DNA of 64,000 nucleotides from Methylaequor sp045563055 (lineage in GTDB: Bacteria; Pseudomonadota; Alphaproteobacteria; Methylaequorales; Methylaequoraceae): assembly GCA_045563055.1 (NCBI GenBank), contig JBJKUR010000015.1:1-64000 (forward strand), given 5' to 3'. The notes beneath the pieces were generated by a model. The model searched no databases and was not told the DNA's origin. It saw nothing but the letters and a program-made list of their open reading frames with translations. Within the stretch, counting starts at the first letter, position 1. Each line of letters begins with the position of its first letter. The position numbers and the translations under genes were made by a program. Positions 34,654 through 44,487 of the stretch are shown in pieces.

Positions 34654-35901
34654 ATGTTTTCATATTTTGAGCTCTGGGTTTCTTTCAAGTATTTATTTCC
34701 AAAAACAAAGGAAAAATTCTTTTCACTAATTACACTTTTTTCATTTTTAGGAATTTCTCTGGGAGTAGCGACTTTAATAATTGTAATGTCTGTTATGAAT
34801 GGTTTTAGAGATGAGTTAACATCAAAAATTTTAGGAATTAATGGTCATTTAAAAGTTCAGTCAAAATTATCATATAACTTTGAAGAAAATAAGGACCTTA
34901 AAGATAATTTATTGAAGAATTTCAATGAAATTTATGTGCACGACGTTTTAACTAGCCAGGGACTATTTAATTACAGAAAATATTCAAGTGGTATTTTAAT
35001 TAAGGGTGTTGAAGATAATTTTTTTACAGAAAGGGAAATCTTTAATAAAAAGATATCTAAATCTAGCCTCACTAGTTTTGATAATAATGAAGGCGTTTTT
35101 ATTGGAGAAAAGCTAAAGGAAAAACTAAATTTAAATCTAGGTGATTATATAACCATTTTATCATCAAAGAGTCATGAGACTTTTTTTGGAAATCTACCAA
35201 GATCATCCAGCTTTCAAATAATTGGTTTTTTTAATATAGGAATGTATGAATACGATACTTCTCTTGTTTTAATGCCCAAAAAACTGTTACAAAAATTTTT
35301 GGATGCAGAGAATAAAATAAGTCATTATGAAATACTAATTAAAGATTTTGATAACTTAAATCAAACTAAAAATCTAATTCTTAATAATCTTCCAAAAGAC
35401 AAGCGTCTTAATGATTGGAGAGAGTTAAATCCGTCATTATTTAATGCTATTGAGGTTGAGAGAAATGTTATGTTTTTAATCTTGTCTTTAATAATAGTAG
35501 TTGCAGTTTTTAATCTAATCTCATCTATGATGATATTAGTTTCAACAAAAAGTAAAGATATTGGTGTGTTAAGAGTGTTGGGAGTTTCTAAATCTCAACT
35601 CTTAAAGATTTTTATAATTAATGGATCAATAATTGGATTGCTAGGTACTGTTCTGGGTCTTTCTTTAGGTTTATTATTTTGTTATAATATTAATGAGATA
35701 AGGAGTTTTATAGAGTTTATAATTGGGTCGAATTTGTTTTCTGAAGAAATATACTTTTTTGCTAATTTACCAATAATTTTAGATTTTCAACAAATTTTAA
35801 ATATAACGTCAATATCATTATTTCTTTCTTTCGTTGCAACAATATATCCCTCAATAAAAGCAACAAGAGTTGATCCAGTAAATCTTTTAAAGTGGGACTA
35901 A
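34654..35901 (+). CDS. lolC: Lipoprotein-releasing ABC transporter permease LolC/LolE
   Basis: This 415-aa inner-membrane protein extracts outer-membrane lipoproteins for LolA. It has a first helix (residues about 23-46, LGISLGVATLIIVMSVMNGFRDE), a large periplasmic domain and three C-terminal FtsX-type helices (from about residue 270). Only one permease gene is present, so the complex probably uses a homodimer. It is followed after 4 nt by lolD. Confidence 0.95.
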   Translation: MFSYFELWVSFKYLFPKTKEKFFSLITLFSFLGISLGVATLIIVMSVMNGFRDELTSKILGINGHLKVQSKLSYNFEENKDLKDNLLKNFNEIYVHDVLTSQGLFNYRKYSSGILIKGVEDNFFTEREIFNKKISKSSLTSFDNNEGVFIGEKLKEKLNLNLGDYITILSSKSHETFFGNLPRSSSFQIIGFFNIGMYEYDTSLVLMPKKLLQKFLDAENKISHYEILIKDFDNLNQTKNLILNNLPKDKRLNDWRELNPSLFNAIEVERNVMFLILSLIIVVAVFNLISSMMILVSTKSKDIGVLRVLGVSKSQLLKIFIINGSIIGLLGTVLGLSLGLLFCYNINEIRSFIEFIIGSNLFSEEIYFFANLPIILDFQQILNITSISLFLSFVATIYPSIKATRVDPVNLLKWD

Positions 35902-35905
35902 TAAG

Positions 35906-36580
35906 GTGATAGATTTAACCAATATCACTCAAGAATATAAGCAAGGTAGTGTTTCTTCAAAAGTCCTTGATAATCTTAGTTTTAATATTGAAAGTGGTGA
36001 AAAAATAGGTATTGTGGGTCCCTCTGGTTCGGGTAAAACCACTCTTCTTAATATAATTGCATTGTTGGAACAACCAACTTATGGAGACATAAATATTTAT
36101 GGACAAAATTGTAAACTACTTAATTCTGAAGAAAAAGTAATTTTTAGAAGAAAAAAGATTGGATTTGTGTTCCAAAATAGTCAACTTTTGGAAGATTTCA
36201 CAGTTGAGGAAAACATTGCCTTACCATTAATATTAGATGGTCAAAGTTATAAGAAATCATTGTCTTATGCAAATGAAATGCTAAGAGAATTGGACTTATT
36301 GAAGAGGAGAAGGTTTAAACCAGGCCTGTTATCTGGAGGCGAACAACAAAGAGTAGCTATAGCCAGGGCATTAATTAAAAATCCAAAAATATTACTTGCT
36401 GATGAACCTACTGGTAGTTTAGATGAACAAAATTCTGGTAATGTTGTTGAATTTATAACAAATTTATCTAATAGAAATAAGACAACTACAATTCTTGCTA
36501 CTCATAATTTAAATTTGATTAGACAGCTTGATAAAAGTTATGAAATAAGGGGAGGAAAGCTTGTCCAATTCAAATTATAA
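35906..36580 (+). CDS. lolD: Lipoprotein-releasing system ATP-binding protein LolD
   Basis: This 224-aa ABC ATPase drives the LolC/E permease. Walker A is GPSGSGKT (38-45), the signature is LSGGEQQR and Walker B is ILLADEPTGSLDE. The start is GTG. The end overlaps dnaE by 20 nt, where the sequence also supplies the dnaE ribosome-binding site. Confidence 0.96.
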   Translation: MIDLTNITQEYKQGSVSSKVLDNLSFNIESGEKIGIVGPSGSGKTTLLNIIALLEQPTYGDINIYGQNCKLLNSEEKVIFRRKKIGFVFQNSQLLEDFTVEENIALPLILDGQSYKKSLSYANEMLRELDLLKRRRFKPGLLSGGEQQRVAIARALIKNPKILLADEPTGSLDEQNSGNVVEFITNLSNRNKTTTILATHNLNLIRQLDKSYEIRGGKLVQFKL

Positions 36581-39500
36581 TAAGTTTGTTCATTTAAGAA
36601 ATTATACACAATACTCTCTATCTAAAGGTGCCCTTCGTATTGAAGATCTAGTTAAATTTTGTGTTAGAGAAAAAATGCCAGCAACGGCGATAAGCGATTA
36701 CAATAATTTATTTGGAAGTTTAGAGTTTTGTTTAATTTGTGAAGAGTTTGGAATCCAACCAATAATAGGTACAAATTTAGTGGTTAAGGACAACAAATTT
36801 GGATCAGGTAATGTTTTACTCCTGTGCAAAAATGAAAATGGATATAAGAATCTTGTGAAGTTAGTTTCGACGTCATACCTTGATAACTCTGAAAATCAAG
36901 ACCCACATATAACTTTTGATAATTTAAAAGATTTTAGTCATGGTCTTATATGTATGGCAGGAGGAACTTTTGGAATTTTAACAAAATATTTTAATGAAAA
37001 TAAAAAGTCGTCTGAATTACTTATTGATTTCTTTATCAATTATTTTAAAGATAATTTTTTTCTAGAAATTCAAAGAGGTGCCCACATAAATTCACTTGCC
37101 TATGAAGATTTCCTATTAGAGCAATCTGAAAAAAAATTGGTTCCCATAGTAGCAACTAATGAGAATTTTTTTCTTTCAGCAAATTTTTATAAAACACATG
37201 ATGCCTTATTAAGTATAGCTCAGCAAAAATATGTTGACAGTGAGGATAGATTGAAGAGTAGTCAAGACTTTAATCTTAAGAGTGTAAATGAGATGTTAGA
37301 GATATATAAAGACATACCTCATGCTTGTGAAAATACAGTTCTAATAGCTCAAAAATGTTCCTTCTTTTTAAAGGAGAAACCTCCCTCACTTCCAAAAATT
37401 AATACGAATGGACTTAATGAGGATTCACTTTTAGAAAAGAAATCATTTGAAGGTTTGAAGATGAGAATAAAACAAAGAAATATTCAAAATTTAGATGAAT
37501 ATGAAGAAAGATTAGCTCATGAGCTTTCAATTATAATCAAGATGGGTTATTCAAGTTATTTTCTTATCGTTTATGATTTTATAAATTGGGCAAAGCTAAA
37601 TAAAATTCCTGTTGGTCCTGGTAGAGGTTCTGGAGCTGGATCTTTAGTTGCGTGGTGCCTATCGATAACTAATCTTGACCCTATAAATTTTGGTTTAATA
37701 TTTGAGAGATTTCTAAATCCTGAAAGAGTGTCACTCCCGGATTTTGATATAGATTTTTGTATGGAACAAAGAGACGAGGTGATAAAGTACGTTCAAAAAA
37801 AATATGGCTATTTGAATGTTGCACAAATAATTACATTCGGCTCTTTCCAAGCAAGAGCAGCATTAAGAGATGTTGGAAGAGTATTACAGCTACCACTAAC
37901 ACAAATTGATGAAATTTGTAAAATGATTCCATATAATCCTGCTAGTCCACCAAATTTAAATGATTTTATGAGTGAAAACTCACAAGTTAAGAAAATGATA
38001 AAAGCTGATTCTAATCTCCGAAATTTATTTGAGATATCCTTAAATCTTGAGGGGTTATTAAGACATGCTTCAACTCATGCTGCAGGAATAGTTATAGCTG
38101 AGAAACCACTCAATGAAATTATTCCTTTATATAAAGATCCTAAATCAGAAATACCTATTACTCAATTTTCTATGAAGTACGTAGAAAAAATAGGTTTAAT
38201 CAAATTTGATTTCTTAGGATTAAAAACTCTTACTGTTATTGATGCTACATGTAAATTGCTTCGGAAAAGATCTGTCAACATAGATATAGATAGCATAGAT
38301 CTTAACAATATTGAAACCTATAAAATGCTTGGAGATGGGTTAACTACAGGTGTATTTCAATTAGAAGGACAAGGCATGAGAGAAACAATTACGAAGATCA
38401 AACCAGATAGATTTGAAGATTTAATAGCAATTGTGTCTCTTTATCGGCCAGGCCCTATGGATAATATTCCTACATATATTAACAGAAAGCAAAATAAAGA
38501 GACTTACAGCTATATTCATAATTCTCTCAAAGAGATACTTGATGAAACCTACGGAATTATTGTCTATCAAGAACAAGTTATGTTGATAGCACAACGACTT
38601 GCAGGTTTCAGCCTTGCAAAAGCTGACCTGCTTAGACGTGCAATGGGCAAGAAGATTAAGTCAGAAATGGATGCTCAAGAAGAGAATTTTGTTTCTGGTT
38701 GTAAAGAAAATGGTCTAAGTGAAGATAAGGCTCTTAGTTTATTTAATGAGATTGCTAAATTTGCAGGTTATGGATTTAATAAAAGTCATGCAGCAGCATA
38801 TGCTATGATTGCTTATCAGACAGCCTTTCTAAAAGCTAATTATCCCATGGAATTTTTTTGCTCATTAATGAACTGTGATATAAATAATTTTGATAAACTA
38901 TCTGTTTACTGTAATGAAATAAAGAAAATGGAGTTTGAATTAGTTAAACCAGATGTGAACTTTTCTGAGATTAATTTTACTGTTAGTTATTCAGATGATA
39001 GTCCAACTGCTGTAAACTTTGGATTAAGCGCAATTAAAAATATAGGTAATAATTCCATTAACGATGTGATTTTGGAGAGAAAAAAAAATGGAAAGTTTAA
39101 AAATCTTGAAGATTTCCTTACAAGAGTTTCAAATAATACGTTAAATAAAAAAGTTTTAGAAGCACTAATTTTTTCAGACTCTTTAAAATCATTAAATATT
39201 AATCAAAACTTCTTAATTAAAAATTTAGATAAAATAATTTCATATAATTCTGATTTTCATAAGAATTTTAATGAAAATCAGTCATCTCTTTTTCCGGATT
39301 TAAATAATCTAGAGTCTGAATTAATCAGTGTTAAAAAAGATTTGGATTTAAATGAAAAACTAAACAAAGAAATAGAAGCTTTTGGTTTTTATTTATCTGA
39401 GCATCCCACAAATATTTACAGAAGAATTTATCCAGACTTAACTCCTATTTCGTTAGATGACTTTAAGAATAATAAAAAAAACAAGGCTCAAATCTATTCA

Positions 39501-39977
39501 CAAAGCTTTATAGCAATGGTTAATAATATAAATGAAAGAAAATCTAAATCTGGTAAAAGGTACTGTTTTTTTAATATTGCAGATGATTCTACAAACGAAG
39601 ATTGTATATGTTTTTCTGAGGTCTTAGATAATTTAAATTTTGAAATAACTTCCGGAAGTATTTATGTTTTTAAAATATCTAAACAATTGATGAATGACTC
39701 ATCTAGGTTGGTAATTAATAGTATCAAACAAATTAATAATTTAGAAAATAATTCAAACTCTTATAACATTAAGTTGAATATGAAATTGCTAAATCTTAAG
39801 AAATTCAAAGAAATCTTTACAGATCACAATTTTGGAAAAAATGAGTTATATTTTACCATGATTATTGATAGTCAAGAAATAAGAATTAAAAGTGGAAAAT
39901 GCTTTAATGTGAATCTAAACTTGCTAGATCAAATAAGAAATCTAAGTGGTGTTGAAGATATAAAACAAATTAATTAA
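36561..39977 (+). CDS. dnaE: DNA polymerase III subunit alpha
   Basis: This 1138-aa replicative polymerase has an N-terminal PHP domain whose metal residues are degenerate: the usual HSxYS and TDHGN appear as NYTQYS and SDYNN, so no proofreading activity is expected there. The palm aspartates are in PDFDIDFC and DFLGLKTLTVIDA. HhH and OB domains follow towards the C-terminus. The start is TTG, preceded by a good GGAGG site 6-7 nt upstream inside lolD. The rpsB leader lies downstream. Confidence 0.97.
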   Translation: MSNSNYNKFVHLRNYTQYSLSKGALRIEDLVKFCVREKMPATAISDYNNLFGSLEFCLICEEFGIQPIIGTNLVVKDNKFGSGNVLLLCKNENGYKNLVKLVSTSYLDNSENQDPHITFDNLKDFSHGLICMAGGTFGILTKYFNENKKSSELLIDFFINYFKDNFFLEIQRGAHINSLAYEDFLLEQSEKKLVPIVATNENFFLSANFYKTHDALLSIAQQKYVDSEDRLKSSQDFNLKSVNEMLEIYKDIPHACENTVLIAQKCSFFLKEKPPSLPKINTNGLNEDSLLEKKSFEGLKMRIKQRNIQNLDEYEERLAHELSIIIKMGYSSYFLIVYDFINWAKLNKIPVGPGRGSGAGSLVAWCLSITNLDPINFGLIFERFLNPERVSLPDFDIDFCMEQRDEVIKYVQKKYGYLNVAQIITFGSFQARAALRDVGRVLQLPLTQIDEICKMIPYNPASPPNLNDFMSENSQVKKMIKADSNLRNLFEISLNLEGLLRHASTHAAGIVIAEKPLNEIIPLYKDPKSEIPITQFSMKYVEKIGLIKFDFLGLKTLTVIDATCKLLRKRSVNIDIDSIDLNNIETYKMLGDGLTTGVFQLEGQGMRETITKIKPDRFEDLIAIVSLYRPGPMDNIPTYINRKQNKETYSYIHNSLKEILDETYGIIVYQEQVMLIAQRLAGFSLAKADLLRRAMGKKIKSEMDAQEENFVSGCKENGLSEDKALSLFNEIAKFAGYGFNKSHAAAYAMIAYQTAFLKANYPMEFFCSLMNCDINNFDKLSVYCNEIKKMEFELVKPDVNFSEINFTVSYSDDSPTAVNFGLSAIKNIGNNSINDVILERKKNGKFKNLEDFLTRVSNNTLNKKVLEALIFSDSLKSLNINQNFLIKNLDKIISYNSDFHKNFNENQSSLFPDLNNLESELISVKKDLDLNEKLNKEIEAFGFYLSEHPTNIYRRIYPDLTPISLDDFKNNKKNKAQIYSQSFIAMVNNINERKSKSGKRYCFFNIADDSTNEDCICFSEVLDNLNFEITSGSIYVFKISKQLMNDSSRLVINSIKQINNLENNSNSYNIKLNMKLLNLKKFKEIFTDHNFGKNELYFTMIIDSQEIRIKSGKCFNVNLNLLDQIRNLSGVEDIKQIN

Positions 39978-40034
39978 AAAATCTTCTTGAATTTCTTATG
40001 TAAAAATGTACGAATATCAAAAAATTATTTCAAA

Positions 40035-40067
40035 CACGCGATTGCTCTGGTGTTTTTTTATCGCGTG
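40035..40067 (+). promoter_or_regulatory. rpsB leader hairpin
   Basis: A perfect 8-bp GC-rich stem (CACGCGAT / ATCGCGTG) closes a 17-nt loop ending in seven T. It lies 20 nt upstream of rpsB, just before the ribosome site CCGGAGAA. Such a GC-rich stem is rare in this AT-rich sequence. It may be an S2-binding autoregulatory element, by analogy with known S2-controlled rpsB-tsf leaders, though the structure is not one I can match exactly. A weak promoter (TTGAAT 39987-39992, 16 bp, TACGAA) lies upstream. Confidence 0.5.
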
Positions 40068-40087
40068 AATGTATAACCGGAGAAATT

Positions 40088-40789
40088 ATGAAAAAAATAT
40101 CAATAAAAGAACTTCTTGACGCGGGAATTCACTTTGGACATCGAACTAACAGATGGAACCCCAAAATGTCTGAATTTATATTTGGGCATAGAAATGGAAT
40201 TCATATAATCGACTTACAACAGACCTTTACTTTTTTTAATGCTGCGCTTAAAGTCATAGAAGATGCAGCCAAAGAGGGAAAAAATATTCTATTTGTAGGA
40301 ACGAAAAGACAGGCATCTGATATAATTGAAAGATATGCAATTGACTGCAACCAGTATTTTATTAATAAAAGATGGTTAGGAGGTATGCTTACAAATTGGG
40401 ACACTATACAAAACTCTATAAAAAAACTAAAAGAAATGGAGGATATATTGACTAATAGGTCTAACTCTTATACTAAGAAGGAACTCTTAAAATTCGAAAA
40501 TAGTGTTGAAAAGTTGAATAAAGCTTTAGGTGGAATCAAAAATATGTCAGGTAAACCAGATATCCTTTTTATAATTGATACTAATAAAGAAATTTTAGCT
40601 GTTAAAGAAGCTAACAAAATTGGAATTCCTATTGTTGCTGTGATTGACTCAAACTCAAACCCTGAAGGAATTGATTACCCAATTCCTGGAAATGATGATG
40701 CAATAAGGTCAATTGAATATTATTGCAATGCGATTTCTGAAACAGTCAATAATACAAAATCTGATCTGAAAGAATCAACAAAAATTTAG
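40088..40789 (+). CDS. rpsB: 30S ribosomal protein S2
   Basis: This 233-aa small-subunit protein has GIHFGHRTNRWNPKM at the N-terminus, LFVGTKRQASDII in the centre and GIPIVAVIDSNSNPEGIDYPIPGNDDAIRSI at the C-terminus in the usual order. It begins the rpsB-tsf-pyrH-frr translation cluster. The start has a clear ribosome site (GGAGA) 6 nt upstream. Confidence 0.98.
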   Translation: MKKISIKELLDAGIHFGHRTNRWNPKMSEFIFGHRNGIHIIDLQQTFTFFNAALKVIEDAAKEGKNILFVGTKRQASDIIERYAIDCNQYFINKRWLGGMLTNWDTIQNSIKKLKEMEDILTNRSNSYTKKELLKFENSVEKLNKALGGIKNMSGKPDILFIIDTNKEILAVKEANKIGIPIVAVIDSNSNPEGIDYPIPGNDDAIRSIEYYCNAISETVNNTKSDLKESTKI

Positions 40790-40801
40790 AGTATAATATT
40801 T

Positions 40802-41674
40802 ATGGGTTTTACGTCTGCTGATATCAAAGAATTAAGAGAAAAATCTGGCGCTGGTATGATGGATTGTAAAAAAGCACTTGATGAGTCAAATGGAGATGTT
40901 GAGAAAGCTAATGAGTGGCTCAGAAAGAAAGGAATTAATACTGCGCAAAAAAAATCGTCACGATCTGCATCGGAAGGATTGGTTACAGTTAATATCCTTG
41001 AAAATAAAGGGGTTATAATTGAAATTAACTCTGAAACAGACTTTGTTGCAAGAAATGAGAATTTTCAAAAATTTTGTAGAGATGTTTCATCCTCATGCAT
41101 CAAAAATCAAGTTGAAAATATTGAGGATATTTTAAGTTCTGAGTATTTAGACTCTAAAGAGACAGTTCAATCACAACTCACTGATATCATTGCTAAGATT
41201 GGAGAAAATATAGTCATTAAAAAGTTGAAATTCATCAATAGCAAAGAAAATAAACTTCAAAAATATATTCACAACTCCATTAATGATTTTTCTGGTAAAA
41301 TTGGTGTTTTATTAAATTACAGCTGTAAATCTGAAAATGAAAATGTAAATGAATTATCCAAAAATCTTTGCATGCATATTGCTGCGTCTGACCCAAAATC
41401 TTTAGATATACAATCTTTAGACAAAACTTTGATAGATAAAGAAAAGTCGATTTATAAAGAACAATTAAAGTCCTCCGATAAACCTGACAATATTGTGGAA
41501 AAAATTGTAGATGGTAAAATAAAAAAATATTATGATGAAGTTTGTCTTCTTGAACAGTTCTTTGTTATGGATAATAAATTAAAAATTAAGGATTTAATTT
41601 CTGATTTTAATTCAAATCAAAGTGAAAACTTTCAAATATCTAATTATTATATTTTTAAACTTGGTCAAGAGTAG
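40802..41674 (+). CDS. tsf: Elongation factor Ts
   Basis: This 290-aa guanine-nucleotide exchange factor recycles EF-Tu. The N-terminal UBA-like domain is DIKELREKSGAGMMDCKKALD and the core signature is ETDFVARNENF. The 12-nt gap after rpsB is normal for the co-transcribed pair. The C-terminal part is more divergent than usual but complete. Confidence 0.97.
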   Translation: MGFTSADIKELREKSGAGMMDCKKALDESNGDVEKANEWLRKKGINTAQKKSSRSASEGLVTVNILENKGVIIEINSETDFVARNENFQKFCRDVSSSCIKNQVENIEDILSSEYLDSKETVQSQLTDIIAKIGENIVIKKLKFINSKENKLQKYIHNSINDFSGKIGVLLNYSCKSENENVNELSKNLCMHIAASDPKSLDIQSLDKTLIDKEKSIYKEQLKSSDKPDNIVEKIVDGKIKKYYDEVCLLEQFFVMDNKLKIKDLISDFNSNQSENFQISNYYIFKLGQE

Positions 41675-41682
41675 TTTTTAGT

Positions 41683-42396
41683 TTGTCCAAATTTAGTTAT
41701 AAACACATCATGTTGAAGTTATCTGGTGAGGCTTTAATGGGGAGTAAAGATTTTGGCATAGATTTAAAAACTATAAATTCAATAACAGATCAGATAGTTT
41801 ACGTTATTAAAAAAGGCATAAAAATTTCTATAGTTGTTGGCGGGGGAAATATATTTAGAGGAATCTCTGCCTCATCTGCTGGGATGGATCGCTCATCAGC
41901 TGACTATACAGGGATGATGGCAACTGTGATCAACTCGTTAATTCTCCAAAATTCCATGGAAAGAAAAGGTATAGATACAAGAGTTCAGTCTGCTATAAAA
42001 ATAGAAAATGTTTGTGAATCGTATATTATGCGTAAAGCAATCAGACATATAGAAAAAAATAGAATTGTAATTTTTGCTGCAGGAACAGGAAATCCATATT
42101 TTACTACTGATACAGCTGCAGCTCTCAGGGCATCTGAAATGAAATGTGATATTTTATTTAAGGCTACGAAAGTTGATGGAATATATGATTCTGATCCAAA
42201 AAAAAATAAAAAAGCAAAAAAATTATATAACCTAGGTTATGATTATGTTATAAATAATAATTTACGAATAATGGATACAGCTTCAATTTCACTCGCAAAA
42301 GAAAATAAGATTCCAGTTTTAGTCTTTTCTATATTAGAAAATGATGCACTTAAAAATATTGTAGATGGAGGGGGTAACTACACCCTTATTCAATAA
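41683..42396 (+). CDS. pyrH: UMP kinase
   Basis: This 237-aa hexameric enzyme makes UDP from UMP. Family features are KLSGEALMG near the N-terminus, VVGGGNIFRG, and the C-terminal DTASISLAKENKIPVLVF. The start is TTG, 8 nt after tsf. It shares one base with frr. Confidence 0.97.
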   Translation: MSKFSYKHIMLKLSGEALMGSKDFGIDLKTINSITDQIVYVIKKGIKISIVVGGGNIFRGISASSAGMDRSSADYTGMMATVINSLILQNSMERKGIDTRVQSAIKIENVCESYIMRKAIRHIEKNRIVIFAAGTGNPYFTTDTAAALRASEMKCDILFKATKVDGIYDSDPKKNKKAKKLYNLGYDYVINNNLRIMDTASISLAKENKIPVLVFSILENDALKNIVDGGGNYTLIQ

Positions 42397-42950
42397 TGAC
42401 CATTGATTTCAATAATTATGAAGAAAAAATGCTTAAGGCAACAGAGATTCTCAAAAGAGAATTCATGGGGCTTAGAACTGGTCGAGCTTCACCATCACTT
42501 CTTGAGCCAGTTCAAGTTGAAGCATATGGAAGCAAAGTTCCTATTAATCAAGTTGGAAATATCAGTGTTCCAGAGTCAAGATTGGTTACAGTTCAGGTCT
42601 GGGATGAAACTTTAATTCAATCTGTAGAAAAAGGGATTAGAAATTCTGATTTAGGTCTTAATCCAATGATTGAAGGTAACGTTATTAGAATACCAATCCC
42701 TGAACTGTCTCAAGAAAGAAGAGTTGAGATCGTTAAAATTGCATCTAAATATTGTGAAGATGCTAAAGTATCAATAAGAAATATTAGAAGAGATGCAATG
42801 GATAAGTTAAAAGAAGAAGAAAAAAATAAACAAATATCAAAAGATGATCTTTTTCAGTTTTCAGAGAAAATGCAGAAAATAACAGATAGGTTTATTGAAA
42901 CAATTGATACTTTATTCCAAGACAAGGAAAAGGATATATTAAAAGTTTAA
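42396..42950 (+). CDS. frr: Ribosome recycling factor
   Basis: This 184-aa factor splits post-termination ribosomes with EF-G. The three-helix/beta domain has LRTGRASPSLLEPVQVEAYG and the C-terminal RRDAMDKLKEEEKNKQISKDD. The ATG shares a base with the pyrH stop and the stop shares a base with uppS. The length is normal. Confidence 0.98.
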   Translation: MTIDFNNYEEKMLKATEILKREFMGLRTGRASPSLLEPVQVEAYGSKVPINQVGNISVPESRLVTVQVWDETLIQSVEKGIRNSDLGLNPMIEGNVIRIPIPELSQERRVEIVKIASKYCEDAKVSIRNIRRDAMDKLKEEEKNKQISKDDLFQFSEKMQKITDRFIETIDTLFQDKEKDILKV

Positions 42951-43651
42951 TGTCATCTAGAATTGACTTTATTAAACAATTACCAAGGCATGTTGCTTTC
43001 ATTATGGATGGTAATAGACGTTGGGCGAAGAAAAAAAAACTAAAAATTATTGATGGGCATAAAAAAGGATCAGAAATTGTAAAATCTATCGTTAAAAAAT
43101 CTTTGGAGCTTAAAATTAAATATCTCACTTTTTTTAGCTTTTCTACAGAAAATTGGAATCGAAGCAACAGAGAAATTTTAAATCTTCAATCTTTATTAAA
43201 ATTTTATCTAGATTCAGAGGAAGAAACTTTTAAAAAAGAGAAAATAAAATTTTCATTTATCGGTAATATCGATAAATTTGATAATAACATTAAGGAAAAA
43301 CTCAATAACCTTCAAGAAAGTACACAATCCTATAGGAATTTAAACTTTACATTAGCTTTAAGTTACGGTTCTAGGTCCGAGATAGTTAATGCAATAAAAA
43401 AAATAAATAAAAATAAAAAAAAGATTACTGAACTTAGTATTTCACAAAACCTAATGACAAATAATTATCCAGACCCAGATTTAGTCATCAGAACATCAGG
43501 AGAAATGAGATTGTCAAACTTTTTACTATGGCAAGTCGCTTATTCTGAATTATATTTTACAAAGACTTTATGGCCTGAATTTACATCATATAAATACATG
43601 TTAGCTTTAAAAAATTATGTAAATAGGAAGAGAAGGTTTGGCGGTGATTGA
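42950..43651 (+). CDS. uppS: Undecaprenyl pyrophosphate synthase
   Basis: This 233-aa cis-prenyltransferase makes the C55 lipid carrier for peptidoglycan and LPS. The first motif is FIMDGNRRWAKKK with Asp20, followed by FFSFSTENWNRS, RTSGEMRLSNFLLWQ and YSELYFTKTLWPEF. A long Lys stretch occurs after motif 1. It is flanked by frr and cdsA as in other Alphaproteobacteria. Confidence 0.97.
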   Translation: MSSRIDFIKQLPRHVAFIMDGNRRWAKKKKLKIIDGHKKGSEIVKSIVKKSLELKIKYLTFFSFSTENWNRSNREILNLQSLLKFYLDSEEETFKKEKIKFSFIGNIDKFDNNIKEKLNNLQESTQSYRNLNFTLALSYGSRSEIVNAIKKINKNKKKITELSISQNLMTNNYPDPDLVIRTSGEMRLSNFLLWQVAYSELYFTKTLWPEFTSYKYMLALKNYVNRKRRFGGD

Positions 43652-44480
43652 AAATAGAAATTTTACTTTAAGAATAATTTCATCTTTCTTCTTAATTTTA
43701 TTCTTTCTTTTCTTAACATATTCTAGAGAAATTTACTTTCTAATTTTTTCGCAAATTATTTTATTTCTTTTAAATTGGGAATCATTACGAATGTTGGAGT
43801 TTAAAGCTTCAGGTTGCAATAATTCAAAAAATAATAATTTTTTGTTAACCAGATGTAAACTGTCTAAGTATGACGTTGTTTTAATCTTATTAATAAATAC
43901 CTACGTTCTTTTATATTCACTATCTTTTCAATATTTACAAATTCTATTATTTTTAATTATTCTATTTTATATTTATAAAATTAAAATTATTAATATTCCG
44001 AAATCATTAGTTCTATCCTATGTATGTTTTTCATTAATTTGCTTCATTGACTTGAGACAGAGTTTAGATTTTATCAATATTTTTATTTTTATTGTTTTTT
44101 TTACATTTCTGGTTGACGTATCTGCTTATTTAGTAGGAAGTACACTTAAAGGAAAAAAGTTAGCACCACAAATTAGTCCAAATAAAACATTATCAGGTTT
44201 TTTTGGAGGAATTCTAATACCTGTATTTTTTTGTATTTTAGTATACGGGAAGCAAAATTATTTTTTTGATATTATTTGTTTTTCGATTGCAATGGCAGTT
44301 GTTTCACAAATTGGTGATTTGATAGAATCAATTTTTAAAAGATATTGTAATGTGAAAGATAGCAGCAATCTAATCCCTGGTCATGGAGGAATTTTAGATA
44401 GAATGGATAGCTTGTTATTACTTATCATATTTGTTTCATTAATGAAGTTATTAGATTATAATTTTTTTTTTATAGTATAA
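43638..44480 (+). CDS. cdsA: Phosphatidate cytidylyltransferase
   Basis: This 280-aa membrane enzyme makes CDP-diacylglycerol for all phospholipids. About seven helices precede the C-terminal signature SNLIPGHGGILDRMDSLL, which carries the catalytic Asp residues. The start is uncertain: TTG at 43638 or GTG at 43644, both inside the uppS end. The length is typical. Confidence 0.93.
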   Translation: MAVIENRNFTLRIISSFFLILFFLFLTYSREIYFLIFSQIILFLLNWESLRMLEFKASGCNNSKNNNFLLTRCKLSKYDVVLILLINTYVLLYSLSFQYLQILLFLIILFYIYKIKIINIPKSLVLSYVCFSLICFIDLRQSLDFINIFIFIVFFTFLVDVSAYLVGSTLKGKKLAPQISPNKTLSGFFGGILIPVFFCILVYGKQNYFFDIICFSIAMAVVSQIGDLIESIFKRYCNVKDSSNLIPGHGGILDRMDSLLLLIIFVSLMKLLDYNFFFIV

Positions 44481-44487
44481 TTAGAAT

